Shown here: positions 36,999 to 48,600 of the stretch, piece after piece
Layout of the letters: each line of letters begins with the position of its first letter
How positions within the stretch are numbered: position 1 is the first letter of the stretch
From: Agelas oroides
Lineage: Eukaryota; Porifera; Demospongiae; Agelasida; Agelasidae
Direction: 5' to 3'
Length of the DNA stretch: 64,000 nucleotides
Assembly (NCBI GenBank): GCA_949130485.1
Contig: OX422196.1
Span: forward strand, 6,200,054 to 6,264,053
The notes under the pieces: generated by a model
Databases searched by the model: none
What the model saw: only the letters and a program-made list of their open reading frames with translations
Told to the model about the DNA's origin: nothing
Made by a program: the position numbers and the translations under genes

Positions 36999-39900
36999 TC
37001 AGCAATGACCACCAGTTTTGGAGCATTCGGTCTGAAATGTGTGGTGCTATCCGTGGAGGCCTGCATGTGACAACAAAAAAGAAACTCTGTTGTCATGGGC
37101 TATAATAAACCTCCGAACAAAGGACACATTGGGAACGGGCCATTTGTCCCTTGCAGAGAGGTTGTCCTCTTCTCAGAGGTTTTTACTTTTAAACCTATTC
37201 AAAATTTCTTAAAGACAAAAAAATAAATCACTTAAAGTCTTTTTATTATAATGTTTTTTTTTCAATTGTGAGATGGCAAGAGCAATACTACTTGCATACA
37301 AAATTAATGTAGAATGATGCAATTATGATGTATAATTATATGTGGCAGTCCCGGGTTGTAACCAACGTTATTCCGTTGCGTAATTCGACTGTGTTACCGC
37401 GTTCGAAGCGCTGTAGCGCACAAATTCCGTTAAGGGAGGGGCTCATACATGCAGCGAAGATGCATGAATACCTGCGTAGTGTGTATGAGCCCCGCCCTCA
37501 ACGAAAGTTCTGCGCTACAGCGTTTTGAACATGGTAACGCAGTCAAAATACCCAACGAAATAATGTTCGATTTCTACCCGGGACTGCCACATATAGTGAC
37601 GTTATTTGTAACTTGTGAGTGCAATCGAAAGGACCACTGCTGCAGGTCCAGAATACGGAGGTTACCGTTATATGCAATTGGTACTTCCAGTGGGTGTGGT
37701 AATGTGTGCTCGGCATGGCCGGCTGTTGAACACGATGAGGTCGCATTTTCGGACCTCCCCGTTGCTGTACGATGGAGAAAGGGTAGCATGATGAGCAACA
37801 GTGCTAATATAGTGCCAGCTTTTTGAATCCAGTTACGGTGGCGCACAATCTTACGAAAGTGGTCGACAAGCGTCCGCATTATGTACAAAACTATTGGTGG
37901 GTGTAGTTTCACTGTCTGTTTTCGGAAGTAATTTTTTATTGGCTAAGGTAAGTCTGGGGCTCATCAGTGTCCGTTGTACGAAGTTGAGAGGTCTCCGCTT
38001 CTCGGACGTTCGAAATGTAGTAGTTCTATGGTAAAATCAATCAGGGGCAAGTGATCTGTCCGCTGTAGAGAGGTTGTTCGCTTTTCTGAGGGTCCTGTAT
38101 AATATAATAATGGGCTACCCAAGAGAGTGGATACTTGAGTTTCTGCTTCTAACTTTAGCTGTATGACTGAGGGGCCTACATTTACTCTCAACCATTTAGA
38201 CACAAAACATACCTGCAATTCTGTGAGTCGTCTCTCCAGTAGTGTAACTTTACTCTGAAGGGTGGTGAGAGTTTTGCCTGCCTCTGTCTCATCAGACTTG
38301 TAGGGATCAATTATATTCTGTCCATGAGGATCCCGGTATAGTCCTATCACCTGGAGTTCAAAACAAATACTGAGCAATTACCTTAATGTTACTTTTAATT
38401 GCGCATACTTAATTTAGCGATTTTGAAAACACCTCGTTTAGCGTGTATTAATTTTAGCATTGTAGCGTATAACAACATTCATACATTATTGGAATTTATT
38501 AATTGCAAGTACTTATTTTAGCGATAATGACTCTGATCGCTAAAATCGCTAAATTTAGTACGCGCAATTAAAAGTAACATTAAGGTAGATAACAAAATAG
38601 GTCACTCAGGAATAGCAAGCATGTTTTTGAGTGTTTGAACCTTTTAATTCCCTACGAAATCTGAGTGTCACATTTTCCCAGGCAGGTCTCAAATAATAAT
38701 TGTCTGGTTTTGTATGGTTCAAGAAGCTACCAGAAGCAGTCTTAGAACTGGGAAAGAAGTTGATGGGGGGGGAGGTCATGCCCCCTGACCCCCTAAATTA
38801 TGGCATGCCATACCTTCACAATCTGGTCAGACAAGGTTTTTCCTTTCCCAATGTACTAATAAATCTTGAGAATATTGTCAACTCACCTTTGGTATGAATA
38901 TGAAGCCCAAGACCACGGTAGAGGCTGTTGAAAAGCCCAGACCATTGATAGTCCCACTCACATTGATGAAGTCCCTCAGAGCCAAAGTCGTAACAACCAC
39001 AACAAGCAAAATAATGCTTGTAATGTAGATGATAGCTGATATCTCCTTTGAGTCGTTGAGGCCCTTGACCTTAACTTTCCTGATGCTGAATGCCAGAATG
39101 ATTGCAATCACCTGCAGCACAATCTTGTAGCCGGAGATAATCCCAAGAAAGATGAATTGATCAGGTGAGAAACACACTGAGACATTATATGTTACATTGA
39201 ATCCTTCCTCCTGCCATTTGAGAAAGACAACAAGTCAGCATTAGTACACCGTGAGATGGCATAGGCAAAATTCACATGCCTTGTGTTTTTTTGGCTTACG
39301 TTCACAGAGGGAGCATTTTCTCTATCTTGGACCTGTAACACAGTGTAGCGAGCACTATCAACAGCTGTCACAATCGTTATTATGATGAGGTCCACCATCA
39401 CCAATATCAGAACAATCAACATCAAGTGCCAGTCCTTCAAGAGCTGTAAGGATAAAGGTAGTGCCACAACATGCTGATTACAATCCAGTTCAGTTGCAAG
39501 ATTGGATAGGTGCAGTTTGTATTGTCATGCACTAACCCATTTCCTGTTGGTAAGCTTTAGATGTGGGTGGTGACATATGAGGCACATCCTCAACATTTTA
39601 ACATTGACGGTTCCAAACAAAAGAGTAGATCCAATAGTAACCAGCCAGAAACGAGCCTGCATGTAAGGAAGCAAGTATGAATTGCCTTTTCTCATATTCT
39701 TAGTGTAACAACTCACATTGCAGAATCCCACCAGTACGTCCACAGGAACTCTTGGATAGAGGAAGAAATATGTGGATAGGTACAGGAAGATTGCTCCTGT
39801 GATGATTATGTAGCTCATGTTGGGACTAGTGAGACGAATCAACCTAGCAGGAAAGAAAATGTAAGTCAGAACATTCAAGTCTGCTTGGGAGTACACTAGT

Positions 39901-42900
39901 AAATGTAAACTTATACTTACTTTCTATTCCTGAAAACAAGGTTGAAGACAAAGCAGCCAATTGCAACTATAATGCCAGCAGTGGCGTAGATGTAACAGAT
40001 GACTGTCAGTGACAGACGAGGGAAGTTCACCACTGTGATTGGGGATCCATCCAGAGGTACTCCTCCTGGCCACAGAGAGTTGTTATTCTCACCATCAAGG
40101 AATGTAAAGGTTTGGTTTCCTTCTAGGTCTTCTATGAGAGCAACCTCCTCCCTCATCAACACACCTTCAGCTGGAAGATACAACATGTAAGTCATCATTA
40201 AATGGCATGAAGACTCTATAAATGGCATCTAGGCAGGCTCCTTTTACAGAAAAATATGGTTTGTAGACTGCTCCCACAACTCTGCAATCTGCAGCCTCTA
40301 TCTATTTAGCTTTCAGTTCATATCTTTAATATCGTGTATTAGTCTTGGACTCATGACAGAAAATTCATATATTGTCAGAATCATTACTATTTTGTCTGTA
40401 TTGAAGTATGCTCAATCTGTCAAGTGAACGTGTCCCATCTTCGAACATTACTGAACCCTGTACAGAGGAGATCAGAGAAAATAAAGCAACAACAACTATA
40501 ATCAGTGTATCGTATGATTTACAAAAATAATAGGGTGTACGAATTATTAGAAATTCTATGGTACTTTCATTATCACTTGCTCAGTGTCCACTTGGAGTGA
40601 TGAAACTTACTGATACTCCAGTAAAGTCTAACTTTCCAAATGCTCTCCTGACTTCACCAGTGTTGTTTACTTCAGAGGAGTTATTTAGAGCTATGGCAGT
40701 AGCCCAAACTGCATCAAAGACATAGTAGGCATAGTCTGGCACAAGGCTCTGGCCTGAGCGTGCTCTGTAGCCCTCTGCAAAATCCAGTGCAGTCTGAGGA
40801 AGCAGTACATTGGCATAATAACATCAATTTGTATAGGCCAAGTACAAAGTACGGTACTCAATTGGATAAAACTCAACATGCTGTGGTGCACATACATGTA
40901 GGTAAACTGCATAAAATATACTCACAATTCCACTGTCTGTTGTGTCATTTTCATTGGAAGCAGTTGGGAAATGTGAGATTGCAATCGCCCTTCCAAGAAA
41001 CAGTTTCATTTCTTCTCTGGTACAATTTGTGTCCTCCTCCATCCACCACTGCTCTGAGTACCAACCCTGTGTGATCCACACATAGCCCGGGTAGGTCATA
41101 TTTTGCTTCTGAGCCTGCAGGATGGTTAAGATACTCGTGATGAACATTGACACAAGTCCAATACACTACAACTTGGGCCTAAAGGTGTTGCCATCTGTCA
41201 AGTGTTTTATTTGAAGTTATGGTTCAAATCTCCAGTTAGGTTCTGCACATAAACGGAGAGAGTTAGTTACTTGCTACTGCTGATTGGAACACTTTTGCTG
41301 ACATTTCTCTTCATCTGAGAGTGAAAGTAAATACAGTGTATCAAATAGCTATACACTACTTAAAACGTTTGACATCTTGGTTAGTGTGTAGCTATACTGT
41401 TACAGTATAGGATTGGGAATAAGCAAACATTTGAGCACTGCAGAACCAATTTGGTGCATTTTTTTCAGGGAGATGTGGTTCACTGATTGTTCATGCACTG
41501 TATTCATGAAGATAGTCTATGTGTACTCTACCACATACATGACGGGAAGTTTCAATTAGATGTGGTCACTTTATGCTGTTGTTGCTTACAATCTTATTTC
41601 CTTGTACGCAGCTGTGTGCCTGGGTAGTCGTGCTTTTGTGCGCAGCTGTGTGCCTGGGTAGTCATGCTTTTGTGCGCAGCTGTGTGCCTGGGTAGTCTTG
41701 CTTTTGCACACAACTGTGTGCCTGGGTAGTCATGTTTTTGTGCATAGCTATGTGCCTGGGGTAGTATTGTCTTGCTGTCTTAGGAGGTAGGTTAACTTGT
41801 AAGTATGCACACTAGTACTTACCTTACAGAGTACAGCTCTGGCAAGGACTGGGCTTGTGATAACCACAAATATCCTTGAGTCCGATTCCTGCATTACAAA
41901 ATCATCACATTACAGCACTGTAGCCATCATTTTGAGTCTCTGTGCACAATGACTATCACAACTATACATTGGAATGTTTTGGCTTGGATCAAAGGTCAAT
42001 TATTACACATCACAAGAGCCACACCTGAACTATATAATGATCAACTGTGCATACGCTCTCACCAAAACATTTCCTATGTCTGCAGGGCTGCGAAGTGAAG
42101 TTATGTCAATATTTACTTCATTCTCATCTACCAGTGGCACAAAAAGTCTATCCGCAATCTGTAAAAAAGCGAAAAAGTACTAAAATTTCAACTATTTGCA
42201 AAAGCTAGTCTGCATTTAGTAGCAGCATACAGTTAACATGGTAGTTATAGATTAATGGCAAACAATACAACCTCTAAGCTGTTGTTGTGGGCTCCTGTGA
42301 AAAGGTAAATAACTCACAGTGATGTAAACAGGTTGCTCCTCCACAATAACCTTAATTCTCTTCCACCCAAAGTGCAGAATGAAGGACACAATGCCATTCA
42401 TCAGATGTGTATCTGACGGTACCATGCGAAAATGATGTGCAAAATCAAGTGATTGCGACACCAAGGTTGCAAAGGCATATGTGACCTGCCAATAAAAACA
42501 TGTATAGATAGTAAATGAATAGACTCGAAAATTATCGTGCTAGCTACTTAGCTCATGGGAATAGCTGTAGACATGGTGCATGCTTTGATAAGAGGCCACT
42601 ATTTTTAAAAAAATAGGATTGATACCAGCAAACTACATGTACACGTTCTATCCTGACTCATAAACTCATAGTGATGCACGGTCTACACTCCATCCAATAA
42701 TGCCACTAATAGAGTTTTATACTACCCAATTGACGTACCACAGTTGCATTAAACAAACTGCTCTCTGCAACATCCACAATTACACGCGAGTCCTGAGAGC
42801 AGCCTGGGTAGAGCACTACTAGCTTCTCGGGTGGTTGACGAAGACCTTCAACACACACAACAACCTCTGAGGCTTCCAAAGTTATGGGCTACAGGGAGTA

Positions 42901-44505
42901 TAATCCACAATCAATGTTAAAGTGAAGGAAGGAGAAGGGAGGGGGGAGGAGGAGGGGGGAGAGGGAGGGAGGGAGGGGGGAGAAGGGAGGGGAAGGGGGA
43001 AGGAGGGAGGGAGAGGAGGGAGGGGAGAGGGGAGGAGGGAGGAGAGAGGGGAGGAGGGAGGGAAGAGGGAAAGAGGGAGGAGAGAGAGGAGGAGGGAGGG
43101 AGAGGGAGGGAGAGGGAGGGAGAGGGAGGGAGGGGGAGGGGAGAGAATGGTATTCCTTCTGACAAGTCAGTGAAGGGTTAGACAGACTTAGGATTCCATT
43201 CAGTTTTAGCCTACCTGCTACTTCTGAACTTTTGTCCTCAGATTTTAGCCTTCACATCTACTATTAAACATTAAAACGGTGTGTTAAGATTCAGTCAGAG
43301 CTTTAGGCTGGGCAAATACTTTCTTTGGAAAGAGAATTGTTTCTGGTTGGCCACTCTGACAGCACATGCAAGAAAGCAACAGCCATTAGTTGCATGTTTC
43401 AGTACTTACAACCCAGAGTAAACCTATCACAGATTCCAGCCTGAGAATAGACTATCGATATATACTGTTCATCTTTCTCTGTGGCTCAATGGTAAGAGCA
43501 TCTGAGCGATAGTCAATTAAGTTTAGGGTTGATCGTAAGCATCTTTATCTTATCGTTACTCCACATCTAGTATACTAAACATAACCTCTTTATTATTGAA
43601 ACTATGACAATGTTTATTAATCATTGATAGATCTTTGCTAAAATGCTGATCAATGTTTTGTAAAGGTTGATGTGAAGGTGATTGATGTTTAGTAAAGACT
43701 ACTGGTACAGATCATGGGCTACAATAAACACTGATACAAAGAGTACATTTTAAAAATCACTTGACCTCATATCATATAATAGCCTTTTGTAGTTATATAA
43801 CAGCCATCCTTAATCTGGGACAATACTGACCATAATTATACTGCAGTCTTGTCAAAGGAATAGCTATTAGTCATGCACTTTTGTCACCTGTTAAAGCATT
43901 TGTGACCAGGATAAAGATTTAGAAATTGTGCTTGATCGTTTGAATGTAATGCTCGATATACATGGTTCAAAGGTCAAATTGGCAGCCACATGTTCTTAGC
44001 TTTTTGCAGCTCAAAGATTACCATGATGTCTTGACCAGCTCTTAAAAAGAACGCTGATCATGACTCAATCCCATTTGATCCTGGTCACAAATGCTTCCAC
44101 AGGGAATATATAAGTGACTACCTCGCTTCTGCAGTCTGCTCCCAGCTTATACTAGCCCATATAGCTACATGTCAAGACCCTTCTCGGGTCTGGACTAGTC
44201 TCGAGACTAGGTCTGGACAGTGATGAATTGTCGGATCCGATCTGAGTTCCTAATCTCAATAAATATTTATAAGCACAAACCTGTGTGACGGTGAGGTTGA
44301 GGGAGTATCCTTGCAGCAGACTAGAATTGCTGTTAACCCTCTCCACGGCCATCTCCGCCGCAGGGAAGACGCTACCCGACCCAAATCCCTCTCCGTCGCA
44401 GGAGGAATTCACGAACAATAGCGACAGCGGAATTGTCGCACTAATGCTAGCTGTACAATACAACACCAACAATCCTACAAGACAACTGGTGTTCTGACCG
44501 TTCAT
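36999..44505 (-). CDS. GABA-B-like class C GPCR (receptor C); last exon uncertain
   Basis: Fourteen exons mirror receptor B with identical phases: 44505-44281, 42888-42739, 42485-42318, 42158-42063, 41888-41823, 41114-40926, 40793-40611, 40457-40388, 40170-39921, 39843-39717, 39656-39537, 39443-39300, 39210-38887, 38350-38213 (750 codons). It has the signal peptide, Venus-flytrap domain (VVLYPGCSQDSRVIVD, GYVWITQGWYSEQWW), seven membrane segments, the GLNDSKEI loop and a GLYRDPHGQN coiled-coil exon. The terminal exon is not settled. An acceptor at 37033 could give a 10-residue ending (TECSKTGGHC, stop at 36999), or exon 14 may read through to a stop near 37964. Intron 1 holds a long polypurine tract and intron 5 a 34-bp tandem repeat. 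From exon 9 onward it is almost identical to receptor D. Confidence 0.9.
37339..37594. mobile_element. Inverted-repeat element with TGTGGCAGTCCCGGG ends
   Basis: TATGTGGCAGTCCCGGGT on the left is inverted as ACCCGGGACTGCCACATA on the right. The arms continue to pair for over 100 bp (CGCTGTAGCGCA / TGCGCTACAGCG, GGGGCTCATAC / GTATGAGCCCC). This is a different family from the TAGCCTCG elements; a TA target is possible. Confidence 0.85.
38379..38588. mobile_element. Inverted-repeat element with ACCTTAATGTTAC ends
   Basis: ACCTTAATGTTACTTTTAAT at the left is inverted at the right (ATTAAAAGTAACATTAAGGT); the interior is AT-rich and contains several TTTAGCGAT motifs in both orientations. It lies in intron 13 of receptor C. 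Confidence 0.85.
41604..41776. repeat. 34-bp tandem repeat, about five copies
   Basis: GCAGCTGTGTGCCTGGGTAG recurs with TCGTGCTTTTGTGC-type spacers; the last two copies are degenerate. It lies in intron 5 of receptor C. Confidence 0.9.
42922..43147. repeat. Polypurine (GGGA-rich) tract
   Basis: About 225 bp of almost pure G and A on the plus strand. On the transcribed strand of receptor C (intron 1) it is a CCCTCC-rich polypyrimidine tract ending about 35 bp upstream of the exon 2 acceptor. Such tracts can adopt triplex or quadruplex forms. Confidence 0.95.
43483..43551 (+). repeat. Degenerate tRNA-like fragment
   Basis: TGGCTCAATGGTAAGAGCAT is a good A-box, but the later GGTTGATCG is a damaged B-box and no cloverleaf forms. 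It is probably a SINE head or tRNA pseudogene in intron 1 of receptor C. Confidence 0.4.
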
Positions 44506-44871
44506 ATTCTCCGTTGGTTAGGGCACGCGCGAGACTAGACTAGTTGGTTCAGGCCAGGTGCGCACGTACACTGTGACAGCCGGAAACGGTTTGCGCAGTT
44601 CCTGGTAAATCATACTTCCGGTACAGACCTACAAAGGTTAATTAGATTGGAGGGTTCTGCCAGCAGTTCAGTTGTGAATACCGCATTGTATGTGTTAAAT
44701 GTAGACTAAACACACTTCGTCAGGTCCCATGCAGAAAACAAGATAATTATTTATGACAGCACATAATGTACTAGTTAGGTACTGAATTATATGTGCCATG
44801 GTAACTGTGGAATTCTAATGAAATTATGGGAAAGTGTACATACACCGCTCATTTTTGGACAGATGAAGGGG

Positions 44872-44919
44872 CAGCCTCATTCCCAGGCTCTCGTGCGTGG
44901 GACCCCGGGAATGAGGCTA
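44872..44919. mobile_element. 48-bp mini element, perfect 9-bp duplication
   Basis: CAGCCTCATTCCCAGGCTCT against CCCGGGAATGAGGCTA. The 9-mer ATGAAGGGG flanks it exactly (44863-44871 and 44920-44928). It is little more than two ends joined together. Confidence 0.88.
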
Positions 44920-44982
44920 ATGAAGGGGAGGAGAATCCTAGGATAGTTGCCCAATAATCCACTACAGAGGTTATGTGGTTGG

Positions 44983-45062
44983 CGGGCTGTCGTGGCTTGG
45001 TGGCAGAGCACTGGCGGCTTAAGCGAGAGGTGTCCTGGGTTCGACTCCCAGCGACTGCCGTC
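44983..45062 (+). repeat. tRNA-like sequence (probable SINE head)
   Basis: It contains GTGGCTTGGTGGCAGAGCA (A-box type) and GGTTCGACTCC (B-box). The ends GGCTGTC and GACTGCC pair at six of seven positions, but the anticodon arm does not form. The downstream sequence is shared with 33371-33441, indicating a tRNA-derived dispersed repeat. Confidence 0.6.
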
Positions 45063-45686
45063 CTCATCACTTTCCTCTATTTTGCGCCTCATAACATCTA
45101 AATTCCTTTATTTCCAGCATAAGGCAAGATGCTCTGAGTGATCTACTACAGTTGCAGTTAGGGTCATTATTTTATAAGGGTCAATCCAGTACATAAAACA
45201 CCAACAACAGAGCTGCACTGCATGTGGAGCTGTGGTGCCACCTCTAGATCTGGAGGTGGCACTGTCTGCAGACATTTTGTGGCTCCTTTGGTGGAGGTGC
45301 AACAATTAATCACTATACAGAAAGCTCACATGCTACAGGTGATTCAGGCAGTGTTGTTTTAGTTAGCTATTTTGCGTATTGGTAATTAAAACTAGCATCT
45401 AACTATTGCCTAAAAATGAAAGCTATAAGTAGCCTGGTGGTGTTATCTAATTACCAAAGCTAATCTATGGTAATCTGGTAGCTGTTTACTTCCTTACTAC
45501 AAACTATACTGTTGTAAAGCTTTGTAAACTAAGAACTAAGAGGTCAAAAAATCCTTGAGCTAAAACAACACTGGATTCAGGTTACAAGTGATGCATCCAA
45601 ACAATAGTAAGTTGTAAAACAATATCACACTGCATATAATCTATCAGGTGATTGAGAGTGAATAACACACTGAGTAATAGCAAACA

Positions 45687-48600
45687 TCAAATGTTTGTCT
45701 GCTCTTCATGATTCTCGTGGACTTTCCCATTAACTGCTTCCATTGTCTCTTCATGATTCTTGTGGACTTTGCCATTAACTGCGTCCTGTGTTGTCTCTTC
45801 ACGATCCTCGTGGACTTTGCCATTAACTGCTTCCATTGTCTCTTCACGATCCTCGTGGACTTTGCCATTAACTGCTTCCATTGTCTCTTCACGATTCTTG
45901 TGGACTTTCCCATTAACTGCTTCCCTTGTCTCTTCGCGATCCTCGTGGACTTTGCCATTAACTGCGTCCTGTGTCTCTTCACGATTCTCGTGGACTTTGC
46001 CATTAATTGCTTCCTTTGTCTCAGAGTCTCCAACATGAGAAGAATATGAGGTATGTAGCTATATAATATGAGAAAGAGATGAATTTTATGAAAAATGAAG
46101 GCCTCGGAATTGGAGTGGTCTAACTAAAGACAAGAGGATTCATTTAGCTACATGTACAAAAACATTTCTGCCAAGAAAAAATAATAACATACATGGAAAT
46201 GATATAGCCTCGTTCCCAGGCCGTTCCCGCCTCCAGTTTTTGATCGCTTGCAGTATAAAAACGGAGGGGAAGGCCTGGGAGAAAGAGTCACGTGCGTGAA
46301 ATGAAATGATAGGTACAATACCATGAAATGCCAGCTACAATCAATGTCAGGTACCTTACTAGGTACATGCCGCAAAATGTCAGCTACAGTCCATTTCAGG
46401 CATCTTACCTACCACGAAATGTCAAGTACCATACCTAGAAATGTTAGGTACATATCCTGTAGTAGGTGTACATGAAACTGTCAGGTATTGTCTTGACCTG
46501 TAGCAGGTATGGCTGGAATAACACAGGAAGCTTAGTGGCCCTTTTGTGAGTTAACACACTATGTTCTGAGCCCTTCAATTAAAAAGGATAAAAACAGGCC
46601 TAATAACTTATTTACAAAGTATCATGTAGTAGTGGAGTCTGTTTTTGGAATTAAGTTAGAAGGGTAATGTCTGGCTCTCCTTTGAAGTGAAACTGTTTGT
46701 TTTGATAAAGCCTCTTTAGCTAAAGTGCCTACTCCTTTTAGCTAGCTAAATCTTTAGCACTAAGAATAGAATGAAGTACAGAATGTATAATAGGTTAAAT
46801 TTTTTTTTTTGTGTGTGTGTTTTTCTCACAAGCAAAGTGATTAAAAAAGGAAATAACAAACAGGAAACAAAAACAGACAATACGAAAATGACAACTTTGG
46901 AAACAGTTCCTTCTACTCTACTATCCATGATTAAATCCCATGGGAGTGCAGTTTCTCAGTCGTGTGCTTTCATCACTTTCAAAGTTATTTGTAACCAGTA
47001 TAATGCATCCCATAAGAGGACTATAACCTATAAATTGGCTATAATGCTATTTTACTTAATCTGAACATGCAACTTACCATTGTTTCTGTAAGTTTTCTCT
47101 CCAGTTGTGTAACCTTCCTTTGGAGGGTGGCAATGGCTTTGTCTGTCTCAGGATCAGTCTTGTATGTAGGAGGATCTTCAAATATATTCTTCCCATGGGG
47201 ATCCCGGTATAGTCCTACTATCTGCAGTCAATATGGTAGGAAAATGTAAAAATCTCGGCAAAATTTTGAATTATGGCTATACTGAAATATAATCTTTCAA
47301 CTTCTCGTCGATACATATTAAAGTGAATTGTACACATTCCTATTTCCAAACCCAATATACCCCTGTCAAACATTGAGCTGGGTTTTGAGTTTTCAGATCC
47401 CAATAACCAGAGGTAGTGTGTGATGGATGCATATTAGGGGAGATCCTTAAAACCTTCCGTGACGAGTTGCCAACTCACCTTTGGTATGAATATGAAGCCC
47501 AAGACCACGGTAGCGGCTGTTGAAAAGCCCAGACCATTGATAGTCCCACTCACATTGATGAAGTCCCTCAGAGCCAAAGTCATAACAATCACAAGAACCA
47601 AAATAATGCTTGTAATGTAGACAATAGCTGATATCTCCCTCGAGTCGTTGAGACCCTTGATCTTGACTTTCCTGATGCTGAATGCCAGAATGATTGCAAT
47701 CACCTGCAGCACAATCTTGTAGCCGTAGATAATCCCAAGAAAGATGAATCGAGCAGGTGAGAAACACACTGAGACATTGTATGTTACATCGAATCCTTCC
47801 TCCTGCCATTTGAGAAAGACAAGAAGTCAGCATCATAGATCCACCATAGCAATAAAAGAACTTGAAAAGCATGTAGCCCATGCTACTGTGACTTATGTAT
47901 AAACAATCAATGGAACACACCTGGGGTGGAAATGTTTTGAAAGCAGTTACTTTGCACAGTTAAAAAAATTGTTGCTACAAGCAAATTTGATGCATTTGTG
48001 TAGGTGATGGCAGAATTGCCCTAGGTGTAACTCTACACACAAAGCACATCCTGTACAATCTTCAAGATCATCATTCTGTGACATTCAAGTGGTGAACATC
48101 CTGAAAACATGCCAGGAGCCATGCAGCTACTTTAAAAAGCGGTATGGGGTATAATTACTAAGTACGCAAGTGAGAAGTGTGCCCAAGTAGAAATAAGAAT
48201 GGCAAAGAACACACAGCTAGGACTTGTGAACAAAGCTAGGACTTGTGAACAAAGTTACTTTATTCAGTGAGAAAATGGTAGAGCTCAATAGCAAACACTG
48301 TGCAGAAAGTCCTTGTGAGCTTATCACAGTGGAAGGGTCGGGCTTACAGCAATGTTACAAAGTAGACTTACGTTCACAGAGGGAGCATTTTCTCCATCTT
48401 GGACCTGTAACACAGTGTAGCGAGCACTATCAACAGCTGTTACAGTGCTTATTATGATGAGGTCCACAGTCACAAATATCAGAACAATCACCATCAAGTG
48501 CCAGTCCTTCAAGAGCTGTAAGGATAAAGGTAGTGTCACAACATGCTGATTACAATCCAGTTCAGTTGCAAGATTGGATAGGTGCAGTTTGTATTGTCAT

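Larger units (their letters stand above)
44506..45686. other. Intergenic interval between receptors C and D
   Basis: The 5' flank of C and 3' end of D, about 1.2 kb, in the same orientation. It contains the mini element at 44872 and the tRNA-like unit at 44983. The promoter of receptor C should lie in its upper part, but no TATA box was recognised. Confidence 0.5.

Noticed and set aside
37449..37912. Frames of 112-125 codons near 37.5-37.9 kb
   Set aside because: They lie largely within the TGTGGCAGTCCCGGG inverted-repeat element and have no domain.
42917..43173. Ser/Pro/Leu-rich and Gly/Glu/Arg-rich frames of about 82 codons
   Set aside because: These are translations of the polypurine tract.
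45644..46049. Alternative frames of 92-130 codons across the 45.7-46.0 kb minisatellite
   Set aside because: All are other readings of the same repeat. Only the minus frame ending at 45687 connects by an in-phase acceptor to receptor D exon 14.
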